A DNA stretch of 40,596 nt, taken from Chloroflexota bacterium (GTDB lineage Bacteria > Chloroflexota > Anaerolineae > UBA4142). A program made the position numbers and the translations under genes. The DNA is taken from assembly GCA_023381515.1 (NCBI GenBank), contig JAMCQI010000055.1:1-40596 (forward strand). Reading direction: 5' to 3'. The notes below the pieces were generated by a model. It worked only from the letters and a program-made list of their open reading frames with translations, ran no database searches and had not been told where the DNA came from. Below, piece after piece: positions 1 to 8,100 of this stretch (positions are counted from its first letter, which is position 1; each line of letters begins with the position of its first letter).

Positions 1-2
1 TG

Positions 3-161
3 TGGCATCGGCTGGGTCGCTGTCGTTACCTGGGACTGGTGCGGTATGGGATGCAAGCCCACCTGACGGCCCTCGCCTTGAATCTCAAGCGCATCGTCTT
101 TTTACTGACGGGCGTCCCCTTTCGCCCACGGGCGCGTAAGCCCGTGCCCGCCGGCGCATAG
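3..161 (+). CDS. Transposase, C-terminal 52 residues (cut by window edge)
   Basis: The reading frame is open from base 3 to a TAG at 159-161. It encodes a tail containing RYLGLVRYGMQAHL followed by TALALNLKRIVFLL. This Arg-rich helix followed by a 'LNLKR' hydrophobic helix is the usual C-terminus of DDE transposases of the IS1182/IS5-like group, which lies after the catalytic Glu. The DDE residues themselves are outside the window, so family assignment rests on the tail alone and I cannot say whether the element is intact. A transposase at the very edge fits a contig that breaks in a repeated IS. Confidence 0.65.
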   Translation, partial: WHRLGRCRYLGLVRYGMQAHLTALALNLKRIVFLLTGVPFRPRARKPVPAGA

Positions 162-166
162 CCGGC
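127..166 (+). other. Two tandem hairpins at the transposase stop codon
   Basis: A 7-bp stem (127-133 with 140-146, 6-nt loop) is followed closely by a 6-bp stem (150-155 with 161-166, 5-nt loop) that contains the TAG stop. Both are GC-rich. There is only a short pyrimidine stretch after the second stem, so intrinsic termination is possible but not clear; they may also be structure at the end of the IS. Confidence 0.4.
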
Positions 167-487
167 TCTCTTGGCGCGCACGCAAGGGGGGTCAGAGTGC
201 CGAACTGACTGAAACCAGGGGACGCGACACTACGGCAGGCTGATCCCTGGGCGGGCAGCGACGTCCCAAACCGCCTTTCGGACCACTCCGGCTTCAAGTC
301 CCCAAAAGCCGCCATTAATCCACACTCTCTCGGGAGGCCCGGTAGAAGGCTCCGGAGCTGAATTAGGGTGGAGGTAGCGGCACCCGGGAGTGAATCCTCT
401 CCATAAACGAAGGTTGCAGGTCGATTTGGGGGGGAATGTCACCTTCGCTCTCGCGGTGCATCTAAAGGAGTGAGGCTGGGTGGGGCC
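167..487. other. No gene recognised; IS-end/intergenic region
   Basis: The open frames here are short, rich in Arg, Pro and Ser, and resemble no family I know. A metal-responsive riboswitch upstream of the transporter at 572 was considered, but no conserved cobalamin- or NiCo-type core could be recognised. The stretch probably holds the rest of the IS end and promoter DNA for the transporter. Confidence 0.4.
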
Positions 488-535
488 AAGCGACATCCCT
501 ATGCCACGCTGCAGCGTGGCATAGGGATGTCGCTT
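488..535. repeat. 48-bp perfect palindrome without spacer
   Basis: The 24-base arms are exactly complementary, with the centre of symmetry between bases 511 and 512 and no loop. The right arm ends 36 bases before the ATG of the transporter gene at 572. No strong T-run follows (only CTTTCG), so it is not a typical terminator. It could be an operator, a cruciform-forming site, a joint between two element ends, or a fold-back artefact of sequencing or assembly. Confidence 0.9.
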
Positions 536-571
536 TCGATACGTTGTTCCGGTTAATGAAGGAGGTTTTGT

Positions 572-1429
572 ATGACACCCTGGACCGCCGTGCTTTACTC
601 GTTCCTATTTGGCTTGCTGCATGGCATCCTACCGGATGAGCACACCTGGCCGATCACGTTCAGCTATGCAATCGGCGGTGCCGGCGGCAAGGAAGGAATG
701 AGAGCAGGGCTCTATTTCTCAGCCGCCTTCACCGTGCAGCGTCTCTTGGTTGCTGAATTATCTTATCTCGCATTGGCGCCGTTCCTCCTCTCTCCCATCG
801 TCAACGGCATTGTCTATATCGTCGTCGGCATTGCCATGTCTTTGGCCGGCGCAGCGGTGTTGCGCCAGAATCGCTATCTGCATCTCCATCTGCTGGGTCA
901 TCATCATAAAGACTCGGACCAGATTGAAAGGACCAGCCAGGTGCTGAGCGGCCAGCATATCGAGCCAGCGCGCCCGGTGGCTGCACCGCCGCGGCGTTGG
1001 ACCCTCATTCATGGATTCATTGCCGGGTTTGGATTCGGCGGATTCTCGATTTTCGTGAACACGGTTGCTGCGCCGGCGATGGCGAGTCCGTGGCTGGGAT
1101 TCCTGCCGGGGCTCGCCTTCGGCTTGGGGACTATGGTGATGTTAGTTGTACTGGGTGGGGTGTTTGGCGCCTCCTTGCGGCGGACTCGTGCATTTTCCGA
1201 GCAAGAGATAAAGCAGATCGGCGCGCAGACGGGCGGAAGAACCCTCTTGTTCGGCGGATGGCTTTTCGGCGTCGCCGGACTCGCAAGCTTGACGGGCTGG
1301 GACCGCTATGTACCGGTTGACCTCGGGTACGCCTTGATCGCTTTGTTCATGATCGCGATTGCCATTCCGGCTCTGGTCTACTCGGTCAGACAAGTGGTGG
1401 GGGCGAGAAAGCAGCCAGCGCCCTGTTGA
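572..1429 (+). CDS. NicO/UreH-like membrane transporter (Ni/Co-type), 285 aa
   Basis: This is a polytopic membrane protein with about six to seven hydrophobic segments. The first helix carries HGILPDEH, a His-x4-Asp signature like that of NiCoT/RcnA/UreH-type metal transporters. A His-rich loop near residues 105-115 (HLHLLGHHH, then Lys-Asp) resembles the metal-binding loop of RcnA/NicO proteins. A second HG-x-GFG motif (HGFIAGFGFGG) starts the C-terminal half. The start is well supported: AAGGAGG at 559-565 lies six bases before ATG. It is preceded by the 48-bp palindrome and converges on the regulator gene at 1462-2157, with 32 bases between the two stops. The likely role is divalent metal (Ni/Co) transport at the cytoplasmic membrane; the metal is not determined by sequence. 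Confidence 0.7.
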   Translation: MTPWTAVLYSFLFGLLHGILPDEHTWPITFSYAIGGAGGKEGMRAGLYFSAAFTVQRLLVAELSYLALAPFLLSPIVNGIVYIVVGIAMSLAGAAVLRQNRYLHLHLLGHHHKDSDQIERTSQVLSGQHIEPARPVAAPPRRWTLIHGFIAGFGFGGFSIFVNTVAAPAMASPWLGFLPGLAFGLGTMVMLVVLGGVFGASLRRTRAFSEQEIKQIGAQTGGRTLLFGGWLFGVAGLASLTGWDRYVPVDLGYALIALFMIAIAIPALVYSVRQVVGARKQPAPC

Positions 1430-1461
1430 TCGGCCAGCGGGGAGCTACACTCATCCTGCGC

Positions 1462-2157
1462 TCACTCCGGCGCAAAATGGTGCCGGGCCGGCTGATCGCG
1501 CGCATCGGCCGGAGTGAGCACCAGGAGCATCTTGGCCGGGGCCGCATCCACATTGTGCCAGCGATGGGGCAGAGGGGACTCGAAGAGTAGACTATCCCCG
1601 GGCTCCAAAAGGTAGGTCTGGTCTTCGACGGTATACGTGATCCGGCCTTCCAGACAGTACACAAATTCTTGGCCCGTATGGACGATTGGCTGCGCCCCAC
1701 TGCCTGCACTCGGCTTGATCGTGACGACGAACGGTTCGATCGTGCGCTCGCTCAAGCCGACGCCGAGGTCTTCCAGACTGCCGTGCGCGAACGCGGCTCC
1801 GCGGCGCTGACTGGCCTTGATGTAGGCTAACCGATTCTTGGGCTCCCCGGTCTCAAAGAAGGCGGTGATGGGCACGTCGAGGGCAAGAGCGAGCTGCTGC
1901 AGGGTGGCGACGCTGGGCGAGGTCTTGCTGTTCTCGATGAGGCTCAACGTGTTCACCGACAAGCCGCTCTGTTGAGCCAATAGGCGAAGCGAGAGGTCGC
2001 GTTGGGTGCGTAGGGCGCGGAGCGCCCGCCCAACGCTCGGCCCGGGGTGAGAGAGGGGTTCCCCCAAAGTAACTGCGGCCTGTGCTCGTTCACGTCGTCG
2101 CGGCGCACGCTCTGGTAAACGGACGCGCCCGCGGATGGGTGCACGCCTATTAGGCAC
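1462..2157 (-). CDS. XRE-family transcriptional regulator with C-terminal cupin, 231 aa
   Basis: An Arg-rich N-terminal tail of about 40 residues is followed by a helix-turn-helix (about residues 41-98; RDLSLRLLAQQSGLSVNTLS, then LIENSKTSPS, with the typical 'IE' before the spacer). A linker leads to a cupin_2 barrel (about 145-215; HTGQEFVYCLEGR, LEPGDSLLFESPLPHRW). This is the architecture of PuuR/SinR-like sensors, in which the cupin binds a small ligand. I chose GTG at 2157 because GGAGG lies six bases upstream; a TTG 11 codons earlier lacks an equally good site. The gene converges on the transporter at 572-1429, so regulation of that gene is possible but not shown. Confidence 0.85.
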   Translation of the reverse strand: MPNRRAPIRGRVRLPERAPRRRERAQAAVTLGEPLSHPGPSVGRALRALRTQRDLSLRLLAQQSGLSVNTLSLIENSKTSPSVATLQQLALALDVPITAFFETGEPKNRLAYIKASQRRGAAFAHGSLEDLGVGLSERTIEPFVVTIKPSAGSGAQPIVHTGQEFVYCLEGRITYTVEDQTYLLEPGDSLLFESPLPHRWHNVDAAPAKMLLVLTPADARDQPARHHFAPE

Positions 2158-2195
2158 GGTGAGCCTCCCTCCCAATAGATTAGTTGCCAACCAAT

Positions 2196-2223
2196 ATTAT
2201 AGTCATACCTGGCGCCAAGTCCA
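2196..2223 (-). promoter_or_regulatory. Probable sigma-70-type promoter of the XRE-cupin gene
   Basis: On the minus strand a perfect TATAAT (2196-2201) is preceded, after 16 bases, by TGGACT (2218-2223; four of six matches to TTGACA). It lies about 40 bases before the GTG start at 2157. Confidence 0.5.
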
Positions 2224-2409
2224 GTTTCTGTGGGATCACGGCTTTAGCAAAGGAGGAACGGGTCATCGCTCTTGAGCCGGGCCACCGACTGGCCGAGCCG
2301 GCCCTCGCGCCGATCAAGTAACCGCCGCCTTTGGCTTTCTCCATTCTTCACTGGGATTTTTCCGGAGGCAGCGGTTGGCAAACTTTCCGCTTGGCGCGAT
2401 AATCGTCTC

Positions 2410-2988
2410 ATGGAGAACAACCACAAGCTCATGGCACCCGTACTGACCGCGCTCGCCTTGTTTGTGGCGGCGTGTGGCAGCTCACCAACGGCGACACCCC
2501 GCTTGCCCACCGCCCCGGCCACGCCCCCGGTGGGCCCCACTGCGACACCAGATCAGTCTCCGAGTCCAACGTCCGTTCCGCTGTCCTCTCCTACCGGAAT
2601 TGCCCCCACCAGCGTGCCCACGCCGGCGGCGACGAGCGCGCCTTCAAGCGGCGCCTGCACCAACCGCTACACCTTTATATCCGATGCCTCCGTTCCAGAT
2701 GGGAGCATCATAATGGCAGGGCAAGTGTTCACCAAGACCTGGCAGGTACGCAACGCAGGCACCTGTATCTGGGGAGAGGGCTATACGATTTCTTTTGTGG
2801 GGGGACAGGCCATGACGTCGCTTCCCAGTTTCGCCATCCCGAGGACGGCGGCCGGCGCCACCGCCGATTTGAATGTGCTCATGACGGCGCCGTCGACGCC
2901 GGGGATCTATGAGGGCTTTTGGGTACTGAAAAACCCAGGAGGGGTCGCCCTCCCTCCGGATCTCTCAGTCAAGATCCAGGTGCCCTGA
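2410..2988 (+). CDS. Lipoprotein with NBR1-type Ig-like domain, 192 aa
   Basis: The N-terminus is Lys-containing, then hydrophobic, ending in the lipobox VAAC. A Thr/Pro/Ser-rich linker of about 70 residues (many 'PT' and 'SP' pairs) follows. The C-terminal ~110 residues form one domain with VPDGSIIMAGQVFTKTW, VRNAGTCIW and GIYEGFWVL, the pattern of the NBR1-like Ig-like domain ('F-x-K-x-W...N-x-G-x-C-x-W'), which is very common in secreted Chloroflexota proteins. I placed the start at ATG 2410 because it directly precedes the signal peptide; the frame is open further upstream. No strong ribosome-binding site is visible. The function is unknown, probably surface binding. It is a single gene on the plus strand beside a pseudogene. 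Confidence 0.75.
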   Translation: MENNHKLMAPVLTALALFVAACGSSPTATPRLPTAPATPPVGPTATPDQSPSPTSVPLSSPTGIAPTSVPTPAATSAPSSGACTNRYTFISDASVPDGSIIMAGQVFTKTWQVRNAGTCIWGEGYTISFVGGQAMTSLPSFAIPRTAAGATADLNVLMTAPSTPGIYEGFWVLKNPGGVALPPDLSVKIQVP

Positions 2989-3018
2989 TCGTCGATGGGC
3001 CACTTTGTGAGGAGAAAG

Positions 3019-3396
3019 GCAAATCTCCAGGACCACGCTGTGCTCAATTTCGCAACTCTGAATTACGCAATCGTGATAAACTGACGTATACGGTTCGATA
3101 AACGCGTTCTCAATGCGCGTTCGCTCTCCAATGATGGCTGGCCCGCGGACGATGCTGTTGATCACGACGGCCTCGTTCTGCAGAACCACGCGGCCTTCGA
3201 TGCGGGGCTCCCCGTCCAGTTGGCCCTGACTACACGATTCAAGAGTGTCCAGGACCAGACGATTTGCTTCGAGAATATTCGCCATCATAGGGTGATAGGA
3301 ACCCCTTCAGCTTTTTCACGAGGCGCGTTTGGCCCCGGTACACGTAAATGGGCGGAGGCGTCTTCCCTTGATTCCACTCAGGCTCAATCCCTTCAT
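3019..3396 (-). pseudogene. Decayed glucose-1-phosphate thymidylyltransferase (rmlA/rfbA-like) remnant
   Basis: Starting at ATG 3396, with AAGGAG 12 bases upstream, the minus strand reads MKGLSLSGIKGRRLRPFTCT then GAKRAS and a stop. This is the N-terminus of an RmlA-type nucleotidyltransferase (normally MKGLILSGGKGTRLRP...), with the G-loop already mutated. After two in-frame stops the same frame resumes at about 3285 with NILEANRLVLDTLES and RGPAIIGERTRIENAFI, then EIEHSVVLE. That is the C-terminal left-handed beta-helix of the long bacterial/archaeal form of the enzyme. The central catalytic part of about 200 codons is gone, and homology ends near 3024, just past the stop of the lipoprotein gene. 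It is a clear relic of a dTDP-sugar locus. Confidence 0.85.
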
Positions 3397-3550
3397 GATG
3401 GATGATGCTCCTTCACACACATCGCCCGCCTGAAATAGGCCCATATTCCTATTGCCGAGGGACGGTTTCTGTCATAAGTTAAAAAGACAATGTCGAAAAC
3501 CGGCAAAGGATGCTAGATAACCAAAACGACAATGACTGTCGACCTCTACA

Positions 3551-5050
3551 GTGGAGGATGACCACTTGCGGGTTGCCCCATTCGGCCGACAACGGACGAC
3601 AGCTGGTGCGCACCAAAGCAAGCCCTACTCGATTTTCATTGTTGCCCTGATCTTTCTCATCCCTCTCCTCGAGCCCCCTGCCGCGGGTGCAATCTCTATT
3701 TCTCAAACCCGGCCACGCATCCCCTCTGCCATCTCCATCAGCGCTACCCCGCGGCTGATCGGCAGTTACGTCCAAGAGCAAGACGTCTCTACCTTGTGCT
3801 CTCAGGAACAGACCTACGGCGCGCGTTTCACCTGGATCGCCATACCTTGGTATGCGATAGAGCCCAATCAGGGCAGGTTTGTCTGGACCGCCGTGGATCC
3901 TATCGTCCAAGCTGCGCGAGCCTGTGGAATGGAAATTGGCGCTCACGTTCTCTCCCGCTCCACTTGGGCGACGCTGCCGCCATCTGCGCCCGCCCCCTCC
4001 GGGGCGCTCATCTCGATGCCCCCCAAGAACTGGAACGACTATTACAACTTTGTTTATCAGCTGGCCAGCCACTACAAAGGGAGCATCAGCCGATACTCCA
4101 TCGAGAATGAAGCGCACTCGAGCACCAATTGGCCTTCCAGCCCCAATTCGTACTTTCAGATGTTGGCGAGCGGTTTTCGAGCCGTCCATGACGCCGACCC
4201 GAGTGCCCTCGTGGAGGATGCCGGTCTTTCAAGCAGCACCCTCGGCGCGCTGGTGGCAAACGACTTGCTCCAGAGCGGTAACGCGCAGGGGGCCGTCCAG
4301 TTTTGGCAGGGTTATTTCGCCGACTATCATGGGCCTTTTGGCGGGACCGTCAACAACGTGAGCGATCTTCAGGCTCTGCTCAGCCAACCCGAATTGCAGC
4401 GTTCCATCCAATGGGCCTCGCTCCTGTACGCGAACTCGCAATACTTTGACGTCCAGCAAATTCACTATTTCGCCCCGTGGGACAAGCTGTCACAAATCAC
4501 CGACTGGGTTCATAACCAACTGCGATCTCACGGTGGAGACAAGCCCTTGGATTTTTGGGAGCTGGGCTACGGTTGGGACAATATGAGCACCTACGACCCG
4601 CAAGCCCACGCCCGCGATGAAGTCAAGATTTTTGCCACGGCCCTGGGAGAAGGGGGTATCGGCGCGATCCAGTTCGAGTTCACGGATTATGCCGTCTCCA
4701 TCGGGCATCCCGGCCTTATCACGAGCGCCGGACCCCAACCACCCGCGCAGTCCTTTCAACTGGTCGCGCAGAAGCTGAATGGGGCTGTCAATCCTCAGCG
4801 TCTCAATCTGGGTTCGTCAGCTTACGGTTATCGATTCGATACTGCCCACGGCACGGTCTATGTTGTCTGGGCAGATGTCACCACCTCGATCAGCCTTCCT
4901 CTGAGCACGCGTAACGCCCGTGTGACAGACATCACCGAGACCCAGACGCTCGCCGATCCCAAGAGAATTGCCGTGACCACGAGCCCCATCGTGGTCGAAC
5001 CCTGGACCGGCTCCAACTTGCTCTATTTGCCCATCGTGCAGGCAAGATAG
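3551..5050 (+). CDS. Secreted clan-A glycoside-hydrolase-like (TIM-barrel) protein, 499 aa
   Basis: A signal-peptide-like segment (about residues 25-47, ending near AAGA) precedes a TIM-barrel domain like GH39/GH5-type clan-A hydrolases. The likely acid/base is Glu187 in RYSIENEAH (Asn-Glu after strand 4), and the likely nucleophile is Glu338 in LDFWELGYGW (after strand 7). The chain ends in LYLPIVQAR, a C-terminal 'YLP' tail seen on many secreted Chloroflexota proteins. It is a paralogue of the minus-strand gene at 19038-20591 (shared SRYSIENEAH, NWPSSP, SYFQMLA, PLD-W-E). The substrate is unknown. The start is uncertain: GTG at 3551 has no clear ribosome-binding site and gives a long n-region. 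A terminator lies just after the stop. Confidence 0.7.
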   Translation: MEDDHLRVAPFGRQRTTAGAHQSKPYSIFIVALIFLIPLLEPPAAGAISISQTRPRIPSAISISATPRLIGSYVQEQDVSTLCSQEQTYGARFTWIAIPWYAIEPNQGRFVWTAVDPIVQAARACGMEIGAHVLSRSTWATLPPSAPAPSGALISMPPKNWNDYYNFVYQLASHYKGSISRYSIENEAHSSTNWPSSPNSYFQMLASGFRAVHDADPSALVEDAGLSSSTLGALVANDLLQSGNAQGAVQFWQGYFADYHGPFGGTVNNVSDLQALLSQPELQRSIQWASLLYANSQYFDVQQIHYFAPWDKLSQITDWVHNQLRSHGGDKPLDFWELGYGWDNMSTYDPQAHARDEVKIFATALGEGGIGAIQFEFTDYAVSIGHPGLITSAGPQPPAQSFQLVAQKLNGAVNPQRLNLGSSAYGYRFDTAHGTVYVVWADVTTSISLPLSTRNARVTDITETQTLADPKRIAVTTSPIVVEPWTGSNLLYLPIVQAR

Positions 5051-5095
5051 ACAGCCGGGGGTGCTTGTCTCACTCCGGGATCACGAATGGCATAT

Positions 5096-5131
5096 GCGCC
5101 GGCAGCCTCCATGTTGCCGGCGCTAGTTTTT
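5096..5131 (+). terminator. Intrinsic terminator of the hydrolase-like gene
   Basis: A 9-bp GC-rich stem (5096-5104 pairing with 5115-5123, 10-nt loop) is followed by TAGTTTTT. It lies 45 bases after the stop at 5050. Its right arm overlaps the stop codon of the convergent giant gene (5123-5125), so the hairpin also forms in that transcript, although without a U-tract there. Confidence 0.8.
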
Positions 5132-8100
5132 GACCTGAACGGTAAGGTCCTGCCAGGGCCCATAGTTGCCACTCTTATCGACCACCGTCAACCGGATGGT
5201 ATAGGTCCCATTCGCCCGTTGGTAAGTATTCCACGTTGCCAAGAGACCGTTGGCGACGGGCTGGTACGACAGAGCGAGCTGCGTCCAGTGGGTCGGCTGG
5301 TCTCCGGTGCCGATCTCGATTTTGTAATAGGCAAAACCGGACGTCTGATTGAGGCGATCGCTGTTGGCCGTCCCGTTCAGTTGAACTGTTCCCGTGAGCA
5401 CCGCGCCCGACGTCGGGCTGCTCAGGCGATTATGCTCGAGCCGGACGAGGAGGTTGTGGGCTTCCTGAAGGTCAGGACCGAAAGCGAGTGACATTCCGAC
5501 GTCACGGGCCGCCTCTGTCCGTCCCGTCTCTTGTCGTTCGTAGAGTCGGCCCAATTCCATGAGCGCCTGCGAGTTGGTCGGGTCCATTTGCACTACCCGC
5601 TGCCAGTAAGTGATCGCTTGGCTATATAGCTGGAACGCCTGATAGAACGCGGCCAAACGGATATCGTTCGCCAGCGAGTTGGGATCGGCGTCATAGATCT
5701 CCTGGTATTTCGCTTCTAGATTGCTGTCAACGCCGCTGTGAATCGTGTAATCCCCGACGCCCACGCTGCAGTCGACGAGTCTCGGAGCATATGGGCAGTC
5801 GAGATTCAGCGTCGGGCGGCCGAACCGCTCTTGCCCATAGGCATTGAGGATCATCGCGTACGGCTCGAGGAGCGAACCATTCACCTGAGCCGCTTGCTCG
5901 AACAAGTCGATCGCCTGGGTAACGTTGTTCTGCTTGGTGAGATAGAGACTTCCCTCGCCCAGATAAGAGGCGATCTGGTTTGGATCCGCGGCTTTTGCTT
6001 GTTGGTAATACTGGTGCGCCAGGTCCACCAAATTGAAATCGCCGTACACCTGAGCGATCTGGGTCAGGATGAGGGCCTGGTTCTTGGGGTACAAGGGGAG
6101 CGCCGCGTTCAAGACGCCCAGAGCCGCGCCCATATCCCCCGTCGCCGTCAGTCCGTCCGACAAGGAAAAACGTGCTTCGAGGCCGTCGGGGATCTGTGTC
6201 TCTAGGAGAAGCGTCCTCGCCTTGAAGGTCGGCTCTATGGCGGGGCTCGGGTAGGCGGCGCTCACGTCCTGGATTGCCTGATTCATCAAATCGACCGCAT
6301 TCTGATTCCAGTGAAGCGAGAGATAGATGCTCTTCAACCGAACGTAAGAACCGATACTCGTCGGCTCTGCTGACACGGCCTTTTGAAGAAGCTGGATCGC
6401 ATCTGCTTGGTCCCCTTCGGCAATCGTCAGCTCCGCCTGGGAAACGAGCGGGGCGGCCAAGCTCGCGTCGAGGGTCCCTGCCTGACGATAGTCTGCCATC
6501 GCTTCGTCCAGCCGGCCCGACGCTTCCAGAGCCGACCCGCGCTCGACATACGCTTGAGGTGAATTGGGTGCGATCGCCAGCGCTTGTCCCAGAGTGCTCA
6601 CCGCCTGATTGAATTGTCCCTGAGCCTGGAGCGTCTGCGCTAACCCGAGATAGCCGTCGACGTTGCCCGGCCAGTAGGTAATCATCTTGCGAAAAGTGAC
6701 TTCCGATCCCGCCATGTCTCCGGCGGCCCGATCGGCCGCCCCAAGGGCGACAAGGGCTTGTGGGTCGGCGCCCGACGTGTTCTGCGCCCACCGGCTGGCT
6801 TCTTGAGCAGCGGCTTGAGCCTGGTTTTGCGCCAGATACACTTTGATAATCCCTTGACGAGCGAGATCATCTGAGGGCGATTGGGCCAGAGCCTCTCGGT
6901 AGGCTCCGCTAGCCGCAGACCAGTTCTCTTGGGCCGCATAGTAATCGCCCAACGCCGTCCGCGGTGCGGCCAGACCCGGCGCCATCGCAATGCTTCTGTT
7001 CAGCACCTGTTCCGCTTCGGGAAACTTGGCTTGCCACTCGAGCGCTTTGGCGAGCGCGGTCAGGGCATCCGTGTTACCCGGCTCGATCTGGGCGGCCCGC
7101 TGATACATCTGTATGGCCGTCCCCACTTGGCCGCGCGAAAGATCGTAATCCCCCTCCGCAATCAGCAGCTCGGCATTCCCGGGGTTGGCCGAGACAGCGG
7201 TTTGATAGGCTGCCGCGGCATCAGGGAGCCGGCCCTGTATCTGGAAGGCATGGCCGAGCCGTGTAAGGGCCGATGAATTAGTGGGATCCGCACTCACGGC
7301 CTGCTGATACGCCTGCAGCGCGCGGGCCGGGTCTGCCTGCGCCTGGTATCCATCGCCTAGAGCGACCAGAGCATCCCCGGACCCAGGAACCGCCTTGACG
7401 GCGGCCTGATAGACCTGCATCGCATCCGAATTTCTCCCCAGACTCGCGTAGAGCGAACCGAGTTGGACGTAGGCGCCGACATAGGGCAGCCCCAGCGTTC
7501 CCGTTTTCCACTCGCCCGCGGGAGCGACGTCGATTGCCGAGCGGTACATTTTCTCGGCATTCGTGCTATCGCCCTGAGACTGGAACCAATCCCCCATCGC
7601 GACATGGACCCGACTGGACGAAGGCACGGCCTTCACCGCCTGCTGGAGAGTCTGTTTGGCCGCCGGTCCGTTCCCCTGGAGGCCATAGAGATTCCCTAGC
7701 GCGAGATAGGCATCCGGCGACGTCGGAGCGTTGTCGATGCCGGCCTTGAGCTGTGCAACCGCGTCATTTACCTTGCCCTGAGCCTGGTACACCTGGGCCA
7801 GACCGACATAGCTCATTACCTCGTCAGGCGCGACTTGCATCGCTTGCTGATAGGCCGCTTGGCTGTTCTTCCAATCCGCTTGTGCCCGGTACCAATCTCC
7901 CAGCGCGGTGTAGGCGGGCCCCGAGGTCGGCGCCACCTTAACGGCCGTCTGATATTGCTCGAGGGCTTTGGAATTCAAGCCCTCGGCTTGAAACGTCATG
8001 CCGAGACCGAGATAGCCGGATGGATCCGTGGGTGCGACCCTGATTGCCTTCTGATAAGACCCCTCCGCAGACTTCCAATTGGCCTGCAAACGGAACAAAT

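Noticed and set aside
167..571. Possible cobalamin or NiCo riboswitch before the metal transporter
   Set aside because: A GGGCAGCGAC stretch was noticed, but neither the B12 box nor the four-helix NiCo core could be built by eye. A covariance-model scan (Rfam) would decide.
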